IMG/VR virus record: IMGVR_UViG_3300010354_000151 | Span: 1-46,060 of that record | From: a virus | Strand: one strand, 5' to 3' | DNA length: 46,060 nt | In this document: piece by piece, positions 1-7,854 of the stretch | How positions within the stretch are numbered: position 1 is the stretch's first letter | Layout: each line of letters opens with the position of its first letter | Translations under genes and position numbers: made by a program | Notes under the pieces: generated by a model | What the model was told of the DNA's origin: nothing | Databases searched by the model: none | Seen by the model: the letters and a program-made list of their open reading frames with translations, nothing else

Positions 1-1524
1 TCACAATTGGAAGCAGCAGGGGCACGGAATGTCAATCTTACTGATATAGGTAGCGCAGCCAGACTTTCAAATACGAATGTGGTTCAACAAGCCGCTAGAG
101 CGGATGTTGCTGCAACCGCCACCAATTCTACCGTACCCCAAAATCCTAATCCCCCGGCGCCAGTGGTGCCCGCAAGCAACGCAAACGCAGTTCCTCCTGT
201 GGAAGATCCTCCAGTATCAAACGCTGCCCCAATAGCAGTAACGGGAGGGGCTGTAACAAACACATTGGGAAATGCGACTCCGACTGTATCGCAACCACAG
301 ACTACAACCCCATTGACTTCTTCAACAGCTAACGCAGAACAGCCCCCAGTGTCGCAACCGGCAAATGTTGATACAGAATTTGGAAATTTAGATGAAGCTA
401 TAGTAAGGCAACAGGGAACCACAACAGTATTGTCGGAAGATGGCACACCCGCCACAGGTGTTCTAAGAAATACGGAAACCGGTGATGTAATTTATACAGA
501 CCCACCAAAAGGAGATGATCAACCCTTTGATGAATTTGCGGGTGTAGATGAAGCTGTTCAACAGCAAAAAACAATCAATGAAAATACTTCAGGTATACCT
601 ATTAGAGCAGAAGATGGCACTGTAGCACAAGGTGTGGCAATAAATCCTGAAACAGGTGAAACATATTATACAACAGCAGCACAAGGCTTGGCTGCAACAA
701 AAAATGCAAGACAGCAAGCCACTAAACAAGATCAAGCAAACTTTGAACTTAAAAAAGACTGGCGTGTCCGTTTAAGTTTAACACCGGGTGCAAAATATCT
801 TTATAAAGCACCTAAACCTGGAATCTTAGCACCATTGGCAGCTACCGACGGAGTGTTGTTCCCTTATACACCTAGTATTCAAGTAAATTATGCTGCACAT
901 TATGATGCAACCGATCTAGTACATACAAACTATAAAGTGTATCAGTACAAAAATAGTGGTATTGATCAAGTTACCATTACTTGCGACTTTACTGCACAGG
1001 ATACTTACGAAGCAAATTATTTGCTTGCAGTCATACACTTTTTTAGGTCAGTGACAAAAATGTTTTATGGTCAAGATGATGGTCCTGCTCCCGGAACTCC
1101 TCCCCCATTGTGTTATTTGTATGGATTGGGAGCATTTCAATTTGAAGCACATCCATTGGCAATTACAACATTTAACTATAGTTTACCTACTGAAGTTGAT
1201 TATATTAGAGCTACAACCAATGAAACTACATTGGCTGGTGTAAACAAGTCAGCGTCTAACGTGCCTAATAACACATATAATCCCTCTAGTGCAAGAATGG
1301 CAGGTTCTGGTGTTGGATTCGGTGGTCTTACAGAGCCTCCGGATTTTAGCGAACAAACAGGAGGAACAGTTACTCCTACATATGTCCCAACCAAAATGCA
1401 AATAACTATCAATGCTGTTCCAATTATAAGTAGAAATAACATAAGCACTTATTTCAGTTTGAAAGAATATGCAACAGGAAAATTAATGCGCGGAACACAA
1501 ACTAAGCGCGGAGGTATTTGGTAA
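1..1524 (+). CDS. Baseplate tail tube cap, gp48-like (5' partial)
   Basis: The frame is open from base 1, so the gene starts upstream of the window; the TTG at base 7 is probably internal. The visible 507 residues fall into two parts. The first ~240 are rich in Pro, Ala, Thr and Gln and look disordered. They include two copies of a ~40-residue unit spaced 52 residues apart (residues ~125-164 and ~177-222 counted from base 7), each with a DEA(I/V) motif and a G-(D/E)-x-x-Y-T end. The second part starts near KDWRVRLSL and carries the segments FTAQDTYEANYLLAVIHFF, TKMFYGQD and LPTEVDYIRA, which I recognise from marine T4-like phage proteins annotated as gp48. In T4, gp48 caps the baseplate hub and starts tube polymerisation. 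The downstream gp53 fits. The long N-terminal extension is unusual. Assignment is from remembered family similarity, not from a search. Confidence 0.72.
   Translation, partial: SQLEAAGARNVNLTDIGSAARLSNTNVVQQAARADVAATATNSTVPQNPNPPAPVVPASNANAVPPVEDPPVSNAAPIAVTGGAVTNTLGNATPTVSQPQTTTPLTSSTANAEQPPVSQPANVDTEFGNLDEAIVRQQGTTTVLSEDGTPATGVLRNTETGDVIYTDPPKGDDQPFDEFAGVDEAVQQQKTINENTSGIPIRAEDGTVAQGVAINPETGETYYTTAAQGLAATKNARQQATKQDQANFELKKDWRVRLSLTPGAKYLYKAPKPGILAPLAATDGVLFPYTPSIQVNYAAHYDATDLVHTNYKVYQYKNSGIDQVTITCDFTAQDTYEANYLLAVIHFFRSVTKMFYGQDDGPAPGTPPPLCYLYGLGAFQFEAHPLAITTFNYSLPTEVDYIRATTNETTLAGVNKSASNVPNNTYNPSSARMAGSGVGFGGLTEPPDFSEQTGGTVTPTYVPTKMQITINAVPIISRNNISTYFSLKEYATGKLMRGTQTKRGGIW
1510..1515 (+). 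promoter_or_regulatory. Ribosome binding site that decides the gp53 start
   Basis: GGAGGT lies 8 bases before the ATG at 1524, which overlaps the previous stop as TAATG. This favours 1524 over the in-frame TTG at 1518. Confidence 0.7.
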
Positions 1525-1835
1525 TGGCTGTTAATAACTCATATCCGGCAACAAGTCCGTATAACGCAACTGATATTTACAAAGCTCAGTTTTTAGACAT
1601 AATGGTTAATCGTCCTATACCTATGCTATCCAGTGATGTGTATATGGAAATAAAACCAGTATATGAATACAGACCTGATTTATTAGCATATGACTTATAT
1701 CAGGATAGTAGATTGTGGTGGGCATTTGCGCAAAGAAATCCAAACAAGTTAAAAGATCCATTGTTTGATTTTAAAGCAGGGGTCAGTATTTATATACCTA
1801 AATTAGATACATTGAAGCAGATATTGGGAATATAA
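1524..1835 (+). CDS. 53: Baseplate wedge protein gp53
   Basis: The protein has 103 residues. The core, with YEYRPDLLAYDLYQDSRLWW, then FAQRNPN, then a DPLFDFKAG...IYIPK ending, is the typical signature of T4 gp53-family proteins, including the LysM-like fold segment. gp53 is a wedge component that helps neighbouring wedges join around the hub. T4 gp53 is about 196 residues, so this is a compact form covering essentially the conserved part. The ATG at 1524 overlaps the stop of the gp48-like gene (TAATG) and has a strong Shine-Dalgarno, so the two are translationally coupled. The stop is directly followed by the ATG of the next gene with no spacer. The identification is confident from sequence pattern and position. 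Confidence 0.85.
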   Translation: MAVNNSYPATSPYNATDIYKAQFLDIMVNRPIPMLSSDVYMEIKPVYEYRPDLLAYDLYQDSRLWWAFAQRNPNKLKDPLFDFKAGVSIYIPKLDTLKQILGI

Positions 1836-4178
1836 ATGCCAGTTACATTATTAGACGATGATAGTGGTACTCAGCAAAATAATACCACAGATACACAAAA
1901 TCAAGTTAATAGTGGAGTAAATCCTCCCGCACTTTCTCCACTAAACTCAACTAGTAGTCCAAACGCAGGCACTACAACTGCAGGAAAGTCAGGCACCCCG
2001 GCATCTACTCCGGCTTCTAAAAAACCCACTATAAGAAAAAATCCATTAAGTTTATTTTCAAGTTACACATATCAACTTTCTTTGTATATGCTTACACCTG
2101 ATGCTTTCAATGCGTTTGAAGAATCTGGTAGAAAAAATATTAAAGATTTAGTAATAGGTAAAACTACAACTGATAGTTCTAGTAGTAATTTAAAAGGCGG
2201 CGCCTATTTAATATTACAAAGCGGTGGATCAAATAACAAAACTACTCCAAGAGCACCCGGTTTTGAATTAGACTACGCCATTGATGAATTAAAAATTAAA
2301 AGCTTGATTGCCCCAAGCACAACTGGATCTACTACTATACAGACTACATTTTCATTTCAAGTTATTGAACCATATGGATTTAGTTTTTTAAATCGTTTAA
2401 AAATTGCAGCAGATGCTATCGCTCAGTATAGTCAAACATTAAATGCCAAAGAACAACGAAATCCGAGCAGACAAAAATTTGTGTTGGGAATAAGATTTCA
2501 AGGATACGACTCGGTTGGGAATTTACTAACCGGAAAAGAATTGATAAACGGAAGCATAACAGACCCTAACGGCTCGGGCAATGGAGTATATGAAACATTC
2601 TATACTATCAATTTAAACAAGATAAACTTTAAAATAGATGGTAGAGCTGTAGTTTATAATATAAGTGCAGTATCAATCGCCCCCTATGAAACATTCACAT
2701 TGATGCGTGGAGTATTTAATAAAAATGTAACATTAGAAGCCAGTAATGTTGAAGAAGCTTTAACTGGTCCTAATGGTATGATAGACCAATTAAATGCCTG
2801 GCAAAAAACTTCAGGCGCTTTAATCCCAAACGTTTATAAATTAGAATTTATTGGAGATACTGAAACATTACGAAATGCTAAAATTGTATTACCAAATGAT
2901 CTGGACAAGCTTAAAGCCGGTTGGACCCCTGCCAAAAACACTGCTGAAATTAATGAAGTGACCGCGGCAAGATCAAATCCAAATCTTACAAAAAAAACTA
3001 TAACATTATTAAGCAGTACTTCAATTATTGCATGCGTAGAAAGAGTTATTGTACAAAGCGAGTACATGACCCAGGCCTTAAAAACTGTTTATGATTCTGT
3101 AAATCAACCAGATCCAAATAAAAAAGATTTTGAAGAAGAACCAAATAAAGATAAACCCGATACTGTTAAATGGTATAATTTATCTAGTAAAGTAAAAGTA
3201 ATTGGATATGACACTAGATTAAATCAGTATGCATATGAAATTACACTATTAATTTCACCTTATGAAACGCCAGTATTAGTAAATGCATACTCAAACAATT
3301 CTCAAAAATATTATGGTCCAGTAAAAAGGTATGATTATTGGTTTACAGGAAAAAACAGTGAAGTTATTAGTTATGAACAAACAAATAACAATGGATATTT
3401 TATTGTAGCATTAGACCCCACAAATTCTACAACAGTGAAATCGGGGCAAGCGGGAATACCTGTAGTACAGGGTTTCCCTCAAAATGCAGATGTTACAGGT
3501 GCAAAAGGAGTAGGCATGCAAGCTCAGGGTGCATACCTAACAAATTTATTTGACCCAAAATCATTTAGTACAGCTAAAATTACAATATTAGGAGACCCTG
3601 ATTTTTTAATGCAAGATTCATTTACAGATGTTAAAACACTACCAGTTTATAAAACTTTTTATGAAGCCGATGGTAGAACTATTAATCCAAGAACAGGGCA
3701 AGTATTCATTGAATTAAATTTCAAAGAAGCAATTGATTATGAAAATAATACCGGCTTATTAGACATTAATGATCAAATAGTATTTTGGCAATATCCAGAA
3801 AGTATTAAAAAATTAGTTAATGGCGTGAGTTTTTGGGTTCGTAATGTTGATGCCACCTTTAGTAAAGGCAAATTTACACAAGAAATAACATGCTCTATTA
3901 ACACGTTTGGTCCTGATGAGAATGCATGGAGTAACGCATCCAATGATACAACTAATTCAGAAAATCAGCGTGAAGATACTCGCGAGGCTGAAGGAAGAAC
4001 AGGTAGCTCTCCTTCTGAATCTGGCAACGGAACTACAAGTAACACAGGCTTGTTACAAGAACCTCCAGAACAATACTCCGAGGTTCCCACAGAGACACCA
4101 CCCAATGTTTCACCGGCAGACAATGAAAATGAGGCATCTGGTGGACAACCGGTTGATCAGGGGGGTAGAGAAGAATGA
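1836..4178 (+). CDS. Baseplate hub-position virion structural protein
   Basis: A 780-residue protein with low-complexity ends. Residues ~1-70 are rich in Ser, Thr, Pro and Asn, and the last ~85 are rich in Glu, Asn, Ser and Pro. The ordered middle contains APGFELDYAIDELKIKSLI and TFSFQVIEPYGFSFLNRLKIA, segments that I associate with large virion proteins of marine T4-like phages. It starts immediately after gp53 and overlaps gp5 by ATGA. T4 gp27, the torus partner of gp5, would be expected near this place, so a gp27-like hub role is a reasonable inference from position only; I do not see direct gp27 sequence similarity. No enzyme motif was seen. It could instead be a lineage-specific baseplate component. 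Confidence 0.6.
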   Translation: MPVTLLDDDSGTQQNNTTDTQNQVNSGVNPPALSPLNSTSSPNAGTTTAGKSGTPASTPASKKPTIRKNPLSLFSSYTYQLSLYMLTPDAFNAFEESGRKNIKDLVIGKTTTDSSSSNLKGGAYLILQSGGSNNKTTPRAPGFELDYAIDELKIKSLIAPSTTGSTTIQTTFSFQVIEPYGFSFLNRLKIAADAIAQYSQTLNAKEQRNPSRQKFVLGIRFQGYDSVGNLLTGKELINGSITDPNGSGNGVYETFYTINLNKINFKIDGRAVVYNISAVSIAPYETFTLMRGVFNKNVTLEASNVEEALTGPNGMIDQLNAWQKTSGALIPNVYKLEFIGDTETLRNAKIVLPNDLDKLKAGWTPAKNTAEINEVTAARSNPNLTKKTITLLSSTSIIACVERVIVQSEYMTQALKTVYDSVNQPDPNKKDFEEEPNKDKPDTVKWYNLSSKVKVIGYDTRLNQYAYEITLLISPYETPVLVNAYSNNSQKYYGPVKRYDYWFTGKNSEVISYEQTNNNGYFIVALDPTNSTTVKSGQAGIPVVQGFPQNADVTGAKGVGMQAQGAYLTNLFDPKSFSTAKITILGDPDFLMQDSFTDVKTLPVYKTFYEADGRTINPRTGQVFIELNFKEAIDYENNTGLLDINDQIVFWQYPESIKKLVNGVSFWVRNVDATFSKGKFTQEITCSINTFGPDENAWSNASNDTTNSENQREDTREAEGRTGSSPSESGNGTTSNTGLLQEPPEQYSEVPTETPPNVSPADNENEASGGQPVDQGGREE

Positions 4179-7100
4179 GTTACGATAACTTATGGTTACC
4201 TAGAAAAGGGGTTAAAGGAGCTAAGCCAGACAGTGGTGGAGCTATTGTTAAGACAGTTCCAGTATTTGGAATTGTAAAAGATAATATTGATCCAATTAGA
4301 GCAGGAAGAATTCGTGTTTACATTTCAGGATTAAACGGCAAAGATCCTAATGATGAAAAAAATTGGACTCCCGTAAGTTATCTTCCACCTTTCTTTGGAT
4401 TTATACCATCGTCATCAGGTGAATCGGGAGAGGGTTCTTATCGGACTAACCCCACTAGCTATGGTTTTTGGAATAGCCCACCTGACGTAGGTACAACAGT
4501 AATTTGTATTTTCGTTAACGGTGACCCAAACTATGGTTTCTATATAGGATGTGTTCCTGAGCCAGAAGCTATGCAAATGGTTCCTGCTATTGGATCTTTT
4601 AATAATGTAACATTAAACGAAAGTGAAGCCGTAAAGTTTGGCGGGTCAACCCGTTTACCAGTTACTAATCTTAATACGAACGATAAAGCAAAAGCTGAAA
4701 ATTCAAACTTTTTAAATGAAGCCAAACCTGTACATACTTATGTGGCACAGGCAATGTGGCAGCAAGGTATTTTAAGAGATCCAATTCGCGGACCAATATC
4801 AAGTAGTGCTAACCGTGAAACTCCTAGTAGGGTGTTTGGTATAAGCACACAAGGTAGACCTATTTACGAAGGTGGATATGATGAAGATAAAATTGCAAGC
4901 TTAGTTAAAGAAGGCAAGCAAGTACCTGGTTTAAAAGTTATTTCAAGACGTGGTGGTCACACGTTTGTAATGGATGACGGAGATTTAATAGGTAATGATG
5001 CTCTTATACGATTGCGTACAGCATTGGGTCATCAAATATTAATGAGCGACAATGGTCAAACATTAATGATTCTTCATGCCAATGGTCAAAGTTATATAGA
5101 ATTAGGCAAAGAAGGTACTATTGATCTATTCTCAACTAACTCAGTTAACATCAGAACACAAGGTGATTTAAATTTACATGCTGATAGAGATGTTAATATC
5201 AATGCTGCTAAAAATCTAAATTTACAAGCTGAATCAATTAATATCAATTCAGAAAAAGATACAAATCATAAAATTGGTTCTAATTATTCAGTACACACAA
5301 CAGGAACTCATACGCACAAAGTAGACGGCCCTATGAGTTTAGGTTCTGAAGGCACTGCATCATTCGCTAGTACTGCAATTACATATATAAACGGGGAACG
5401 GATTAATCTGAATACTGGTCAAACATCGGTTACTCCTAAAGAAGTGAAACCAATTCCCGTGATTGCGCATACCGATACATTGTTTGACAGTCAAAAGGGA
5501 TTTGCTGCTGCTCCCGGAAAACTTTTAAGTATAACATCTAGAGCACCTGCACATGCACCTTGGGCTAGTGCAGGACAGGGTGTTGACATTAAAGTAGACA
5601 TGAATGCAAGTAGTCAATTGCCACAAGCGCCCAGTGCAGCAGTAGCCGGCGCTTACAACGCATCAGCAAGCGCACCAAATGCATCATTGGTCTCCCCTGC
5701 TACAGTTGCTACAGTACCAAGTACATCAGCAGTAAGTTCAGCTTTAGACAAAAATACAACTAAATCTGTAGTTGGTTCTTTGGCACAAGCAGCAGCAACT
5801 GGTCCAGCCGCCGCAGCAGTAGCAGCCGGTGCAGGTGTTGTGCAAACTCCGCAAGGTTTAAAAGCAGCGGTTGGTTCAACTGCATTAACTCCAAAACAAT
5901 TAGAAACAGCAAAAGTATTAAAACCCGGTTCTGCACCATTGGTTAATGCATTGGCTGCAAGTGGTGCAAAGATTCAATCAGCAATGTCAACTAATTTGTT
6001 CACAGGTAAACCCGGAGCAGAAAACTTACAAAAATTAGTTCAAAATCCAACTGCTCAAGTATCTGCAACGATTGATAATTTAAAATCTGCGCAAACTTCG
6101 CTCACTAGTGCAGGGGCAATTACAGGCAAAGAATCTCCTCAAGTATTAGCAGGTTTAGTGATGTCTGGATCTCAAAATGGAGTTAATGCTACATTAAATG
6201 CTGTAAAGAATATTTCAAATAATGTCACTGGAGCCGTTTCTAATTTAGTGGGCGGTGCAACAGCGGCTGTTGCCGGTGGTTTAGGCGCTGTCAGTAATAT
6301 TGCAAATACAATCAAATCAGGAAGTTTTGCCGCAGGATTAGCACAAAATGTATCAGGTGGATTGGGCGCAATAAGTGGTGCGGTTGGAGCATTAGGGAAA
6401 TCTACAGGAATAAGTGGTTTATTAGACGCAGCCAAAGGTGTAGCAGGATCTGCGTTTGCAGCAATTACTGCGTCATTTAAATCTTTCAAGCCAAATGTAC
6501 CGCAGAATTTAAAGTCCATTGCCGAAAGTGCAAATGCAGTTCCTGGAAATGTTACTGATCTGGCTAAAAATACAACAGCAAGTCTATCCTCAACTATTGC
6601 TAGTGGAGTGTCGGCATTACCGGGCGCCCAATCAGCAGTTGCTACTGTAGTCAGTAAAGCGGCGGGCGCTACAAATAAAGTTCCCGGAACTGAAGCTATA
6701 TCTGGATTGATTAGCAACTCAACCACAGCTTCAATGAATAATATATCATTGAATAGTGCGGTTGGTGCAGCTTCAGCTAGAGTTACTGGAGCAGTTGCAG
6801 GTGTAGCAGGTCAAGTAACTGGTACAGTTTCCGGAGCAGCAAGTCAAGTAACAGGTGCACTTGATAAATTAAAATCTGGTTCTTCGTTGACAAGTTTAGC
6901 AAGCGCCGGGTTACCTGCAGGATTAGCATCGCAATTGAATAGTGCATTGTCTAGTCTAAGTGCTTCAGGATCTACACCAATTAAACTGCCGGCGGTTGGT
7001 ATTGACACAACTAACCGAACTGAAATTACATCCGGTATCTCTAGCTTATTGGGTCCTGGAATTCCTACTCCAAATTACACTGGAACTATTAAAACAGAAA

Positions 7101-7339
7101 ATCCACTAGATAAAATTAGAGAGGAAAGAGACAAAAAAAATGCAGAAGCAAATAGATTATACAAAGTAGCAGAAGAAGCAGTAGCAAAACTAAAAATAGC
7201 ACAAACCAAATATCGTGAACTTAAAAATACATTACCCGAAGGTGATCCAGAATTGCAAGCTGCCTTACAAGAATACGTAGCAGCGTACAAAGACTCTGTT
7301 GAAAAATACAAGGCATACACGGCCTCTTTAGCAACATAA
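4175..7339 (+). CDS. 5: Baseplate central spike, gp5-like, without lysozyme domain
   Basis: A 1054-residue protein. Residues ~25-140 form an OB-fold-like gp5/VgrG N-terminal domain (VPVFGIVKDN, AGRIRVYISGL, a prolonged loop, then GTTVICIFVNGDPNYGFYIGC). After a linker, residues ~250-400 carry the spike beta-helix pattern (YIELGKEGTIDLFSTNSVNI, then repeated DLNLHADRDVNINAAKN-type strands). The T4 lysozyme domain between these parts is absent. Residues ~460-950 are extremely rich in Ala, Ser, Gly, Thr and Val. The last ~75 residues (from ~980) are charged and heptad-like, a probable coiled coil. In T4, gp5 is the trimeric needle under the tube. The ATGA overlap with the upstream gene supports coupled production of hub and spike. 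The function of the long Ala-rich tail is unknown. Confidence 0.8.
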   Translation: MSYDNLWLPRKGVKGAKPDSGGAIVKTVPVFGIVKDNIDPIRAGRIRVYISGLNGKDPNDEKNWTPVSYLPPFFGFIPSSSGESGEGSYRTNPTSYGFWNSPPDVGTTVICIFVNGDPNYGFYIGCVPEPEAMQMVPAIGSFNNVTLNESEAVKFGGSTRLPVTNLNTNDKAKAENSNFLNEAKPVHTYVAQAMWQQGILRDPIRGPISSSANRETPSRVFGISTQGRPIYEGGYDEDKIASLVKEGKQVPGLKVISRRGGHTFVMDDGDLIGNDALIRLRTALGHQILMSDNGQTLMILHANGQSYIELGKEGTIDLFSTNSVNIRTQGDLNLHADRDVNINAAKNLNLQAESININSEKDTNHKIGSNYSVHTTGTHTHKVDGPMSLGSEGTASFASTAITYINGERINLNTGQTSVTPKEVKPIPVIAHTDTLFDSQKGFAAAPGKLLSITSRAPAHAPWASAGQGVDIKVDMNASSQLPQAPSAAVAGAYNASASAPNASLVSPATVATVPSTSAVSSALDKNTTKSVVGSLAQAAATGPAAAAVAAGAGVVQTPQGLKAAVGSTALTPKQLETAKVLKPGSAPLVNALAASGAKIQSAMSTNLFTGKPGAENLQKLVQNPTAQVSATIDNLKSAQTSLTSAGAITGKESPQVLAGLVMSGSQNGVNATLNAVKNISNNVTGAVSNLVGGATAAVAGGLGAVSNIANTIKSGSFAAGLAQNVSGGLGAISGAVGALGKSTGISGLLDAAKGVAGSAFAAITASFKSFKPNVPQNLKSIAESANAVPGNVTDLAKNTTASLSSTIASGVSALPGAQSAVATVVSKAAGATNKVPGTEAISGLISNSTTASMNNISLNSAVGAASARVTGAVAGVAGQVTGTVSGAASQVTGALDKLKSGSSLTSLASAGLPAGLASQLNSALSSLSASGSTPIKLPAVGIDTTNRTEITSGISSLLGPGIPTPNYTGTIKTENPLDKIREERDKKNAEANRLYKVAEEAVAKLKIAQTKYRELKNTLPEGDPELQAALQEYVAAYKDSVEKYKAYTASLAT

Positions 7340-7347
7340 TATAAATA
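7340..7347 (+). promoter_or_regulatory. TATAAATA late-promoter-like box before gp25
   Basis: An exact match to the T4 late promoter element lies between the gp5 stop and the gp25 ATG at 7352. The usual spacing to the transcription start would place the start at about the ATG, giving a leaderless message, so its activity for gp25 itself is uncertain. Confidence 0.4.
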
Positions 7348-7351
7348 ATAT

Positions 7352-7801
7352 ATGCCTACATACATTGGATTTAGCACAATAGGGTCAAATCAACCACGAA
7401 CAACCAATGCTCCGGGAGGGGTAGACGGTGGATTTGGTAGTGTAGTAAAGCCTATAAACTTTGGAAAAAAGTATAGGTTAGTTGACCAACCCTTAGTTAT
7501 ACAAGATTTCGTCAACGCATTGAATATACAGCAAGGGCAGAAAGTTGGAAAGCCTGAATATGGGACAACTCTTTGGAGCTTTGTGTTTGAGCCTAATACA
7601 GCCGATGTTCAGTTTCAATTAGAAAATGAAATTCGTAGAGTTGCTAGTCTAGATCCAAGACTTATAGTTAATTATGTCAAAGCGTTCCCGCAAGAAAACG
7701 GTATTTTAATTGAAGTTGAATTAGCTATTGCTCCGTTTAATGACGCACAGATTTTAAGTGTATTCTTTGACAGAGATTTGAATCAAGCAATTATTCAATA
7801 A
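7352..7801 (+). CDS. 25: Baseplate wedge protein gp25
   Basis: A 149-residue protein of the GPW/gp25 family. Recognisable features are the central DFVNALNIQQGQKVGKPEYG segment, TTLWSFVFEPN, a following LENEIRRVASLDPRL helix and the terminal beta strands ending in a hydrophobic pattern. gp25 proteins connect the wedge to the first sheath ring and are among the most conserved parts of contractile injection machines. T4 gp25 has 132 residues, so the length fits; the first ~30 residues are a Gly- and Pro-containing extension. The gene precedes gp6, as in T4. The chosen ATG at 7352 is close to the gp5 stop, and no strong Shine-Dalgarno is visible. Confidence 0.88.
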   Translation: MPTYIGFSTIGSNQPRTTNAPGGVDGGFGSVVKPINFGKKYRLVDQPLVIQDFVNALNIQQGQKVGKPEYGTTLWSFVFEPNTADVQFQLENEIRRVASLDPRLIVNYVKAFPQENGILIEVELAIAPFNDAQILSVFFDRDLNQAIIQ

Positions 7802-7828
7802 CCCTTAAAAACGCCAGGTTTTAGGTAT

Positions 7829-7836
7829 GATAAATA
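7829..7836 (+). promoter_or_regulatory. GATAAATA late-promoter-like box before gp6
   Basis: A one-base variant of the T4 late box in the 53-base gp25-gp6 gap. Initiation would fall near 7842, leaving a short leader that contains the purine-rich AAAGAG before the ATG at 7855. This placement is compatible with a working promoter. Confidence 0.5.
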
Positions 7837-7854
7837 CTTAAAAGAGAATATTCT

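Noticed and set aside
84-455. Antisense frame of 123 codons within the gp48-like gene
   Set aside because: It lies opposite a Pro/Ala/Thr-rich repeat-containing coding stretch; its composition mirrors the sense strand, and every supported gene is on the + strand.
7-1524. TTG at base 7 as the true start of the first gene
   Set aside because: The frame is open to base 1 and there is no ribosome binding site in the six preceding bases; the gene more likely begins upstream.
3907-4188. Second + frame of 93 codons at the end of the hub-position gene
   Set aside because: It overlaps the low-complexity C-terminus of the real gene in another frame and has no Shine-Dalgarno or family motif.
6172-6726. 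Antisense frame of 184 codons within gp5
   Set aside because: It is a by-product of Ala/Gly-rich codons on the sense strand, which rarely give stops in the opposite frame; no start context and no recognisable protein motif.
7803-7826. Possible terminator hairpin after gp25 (CCTTAAAA...TTTTAGG)
   Set aside because: The arms pair only with a bulge and few G-C pairs and there is no following T run, so it is too weak to call.
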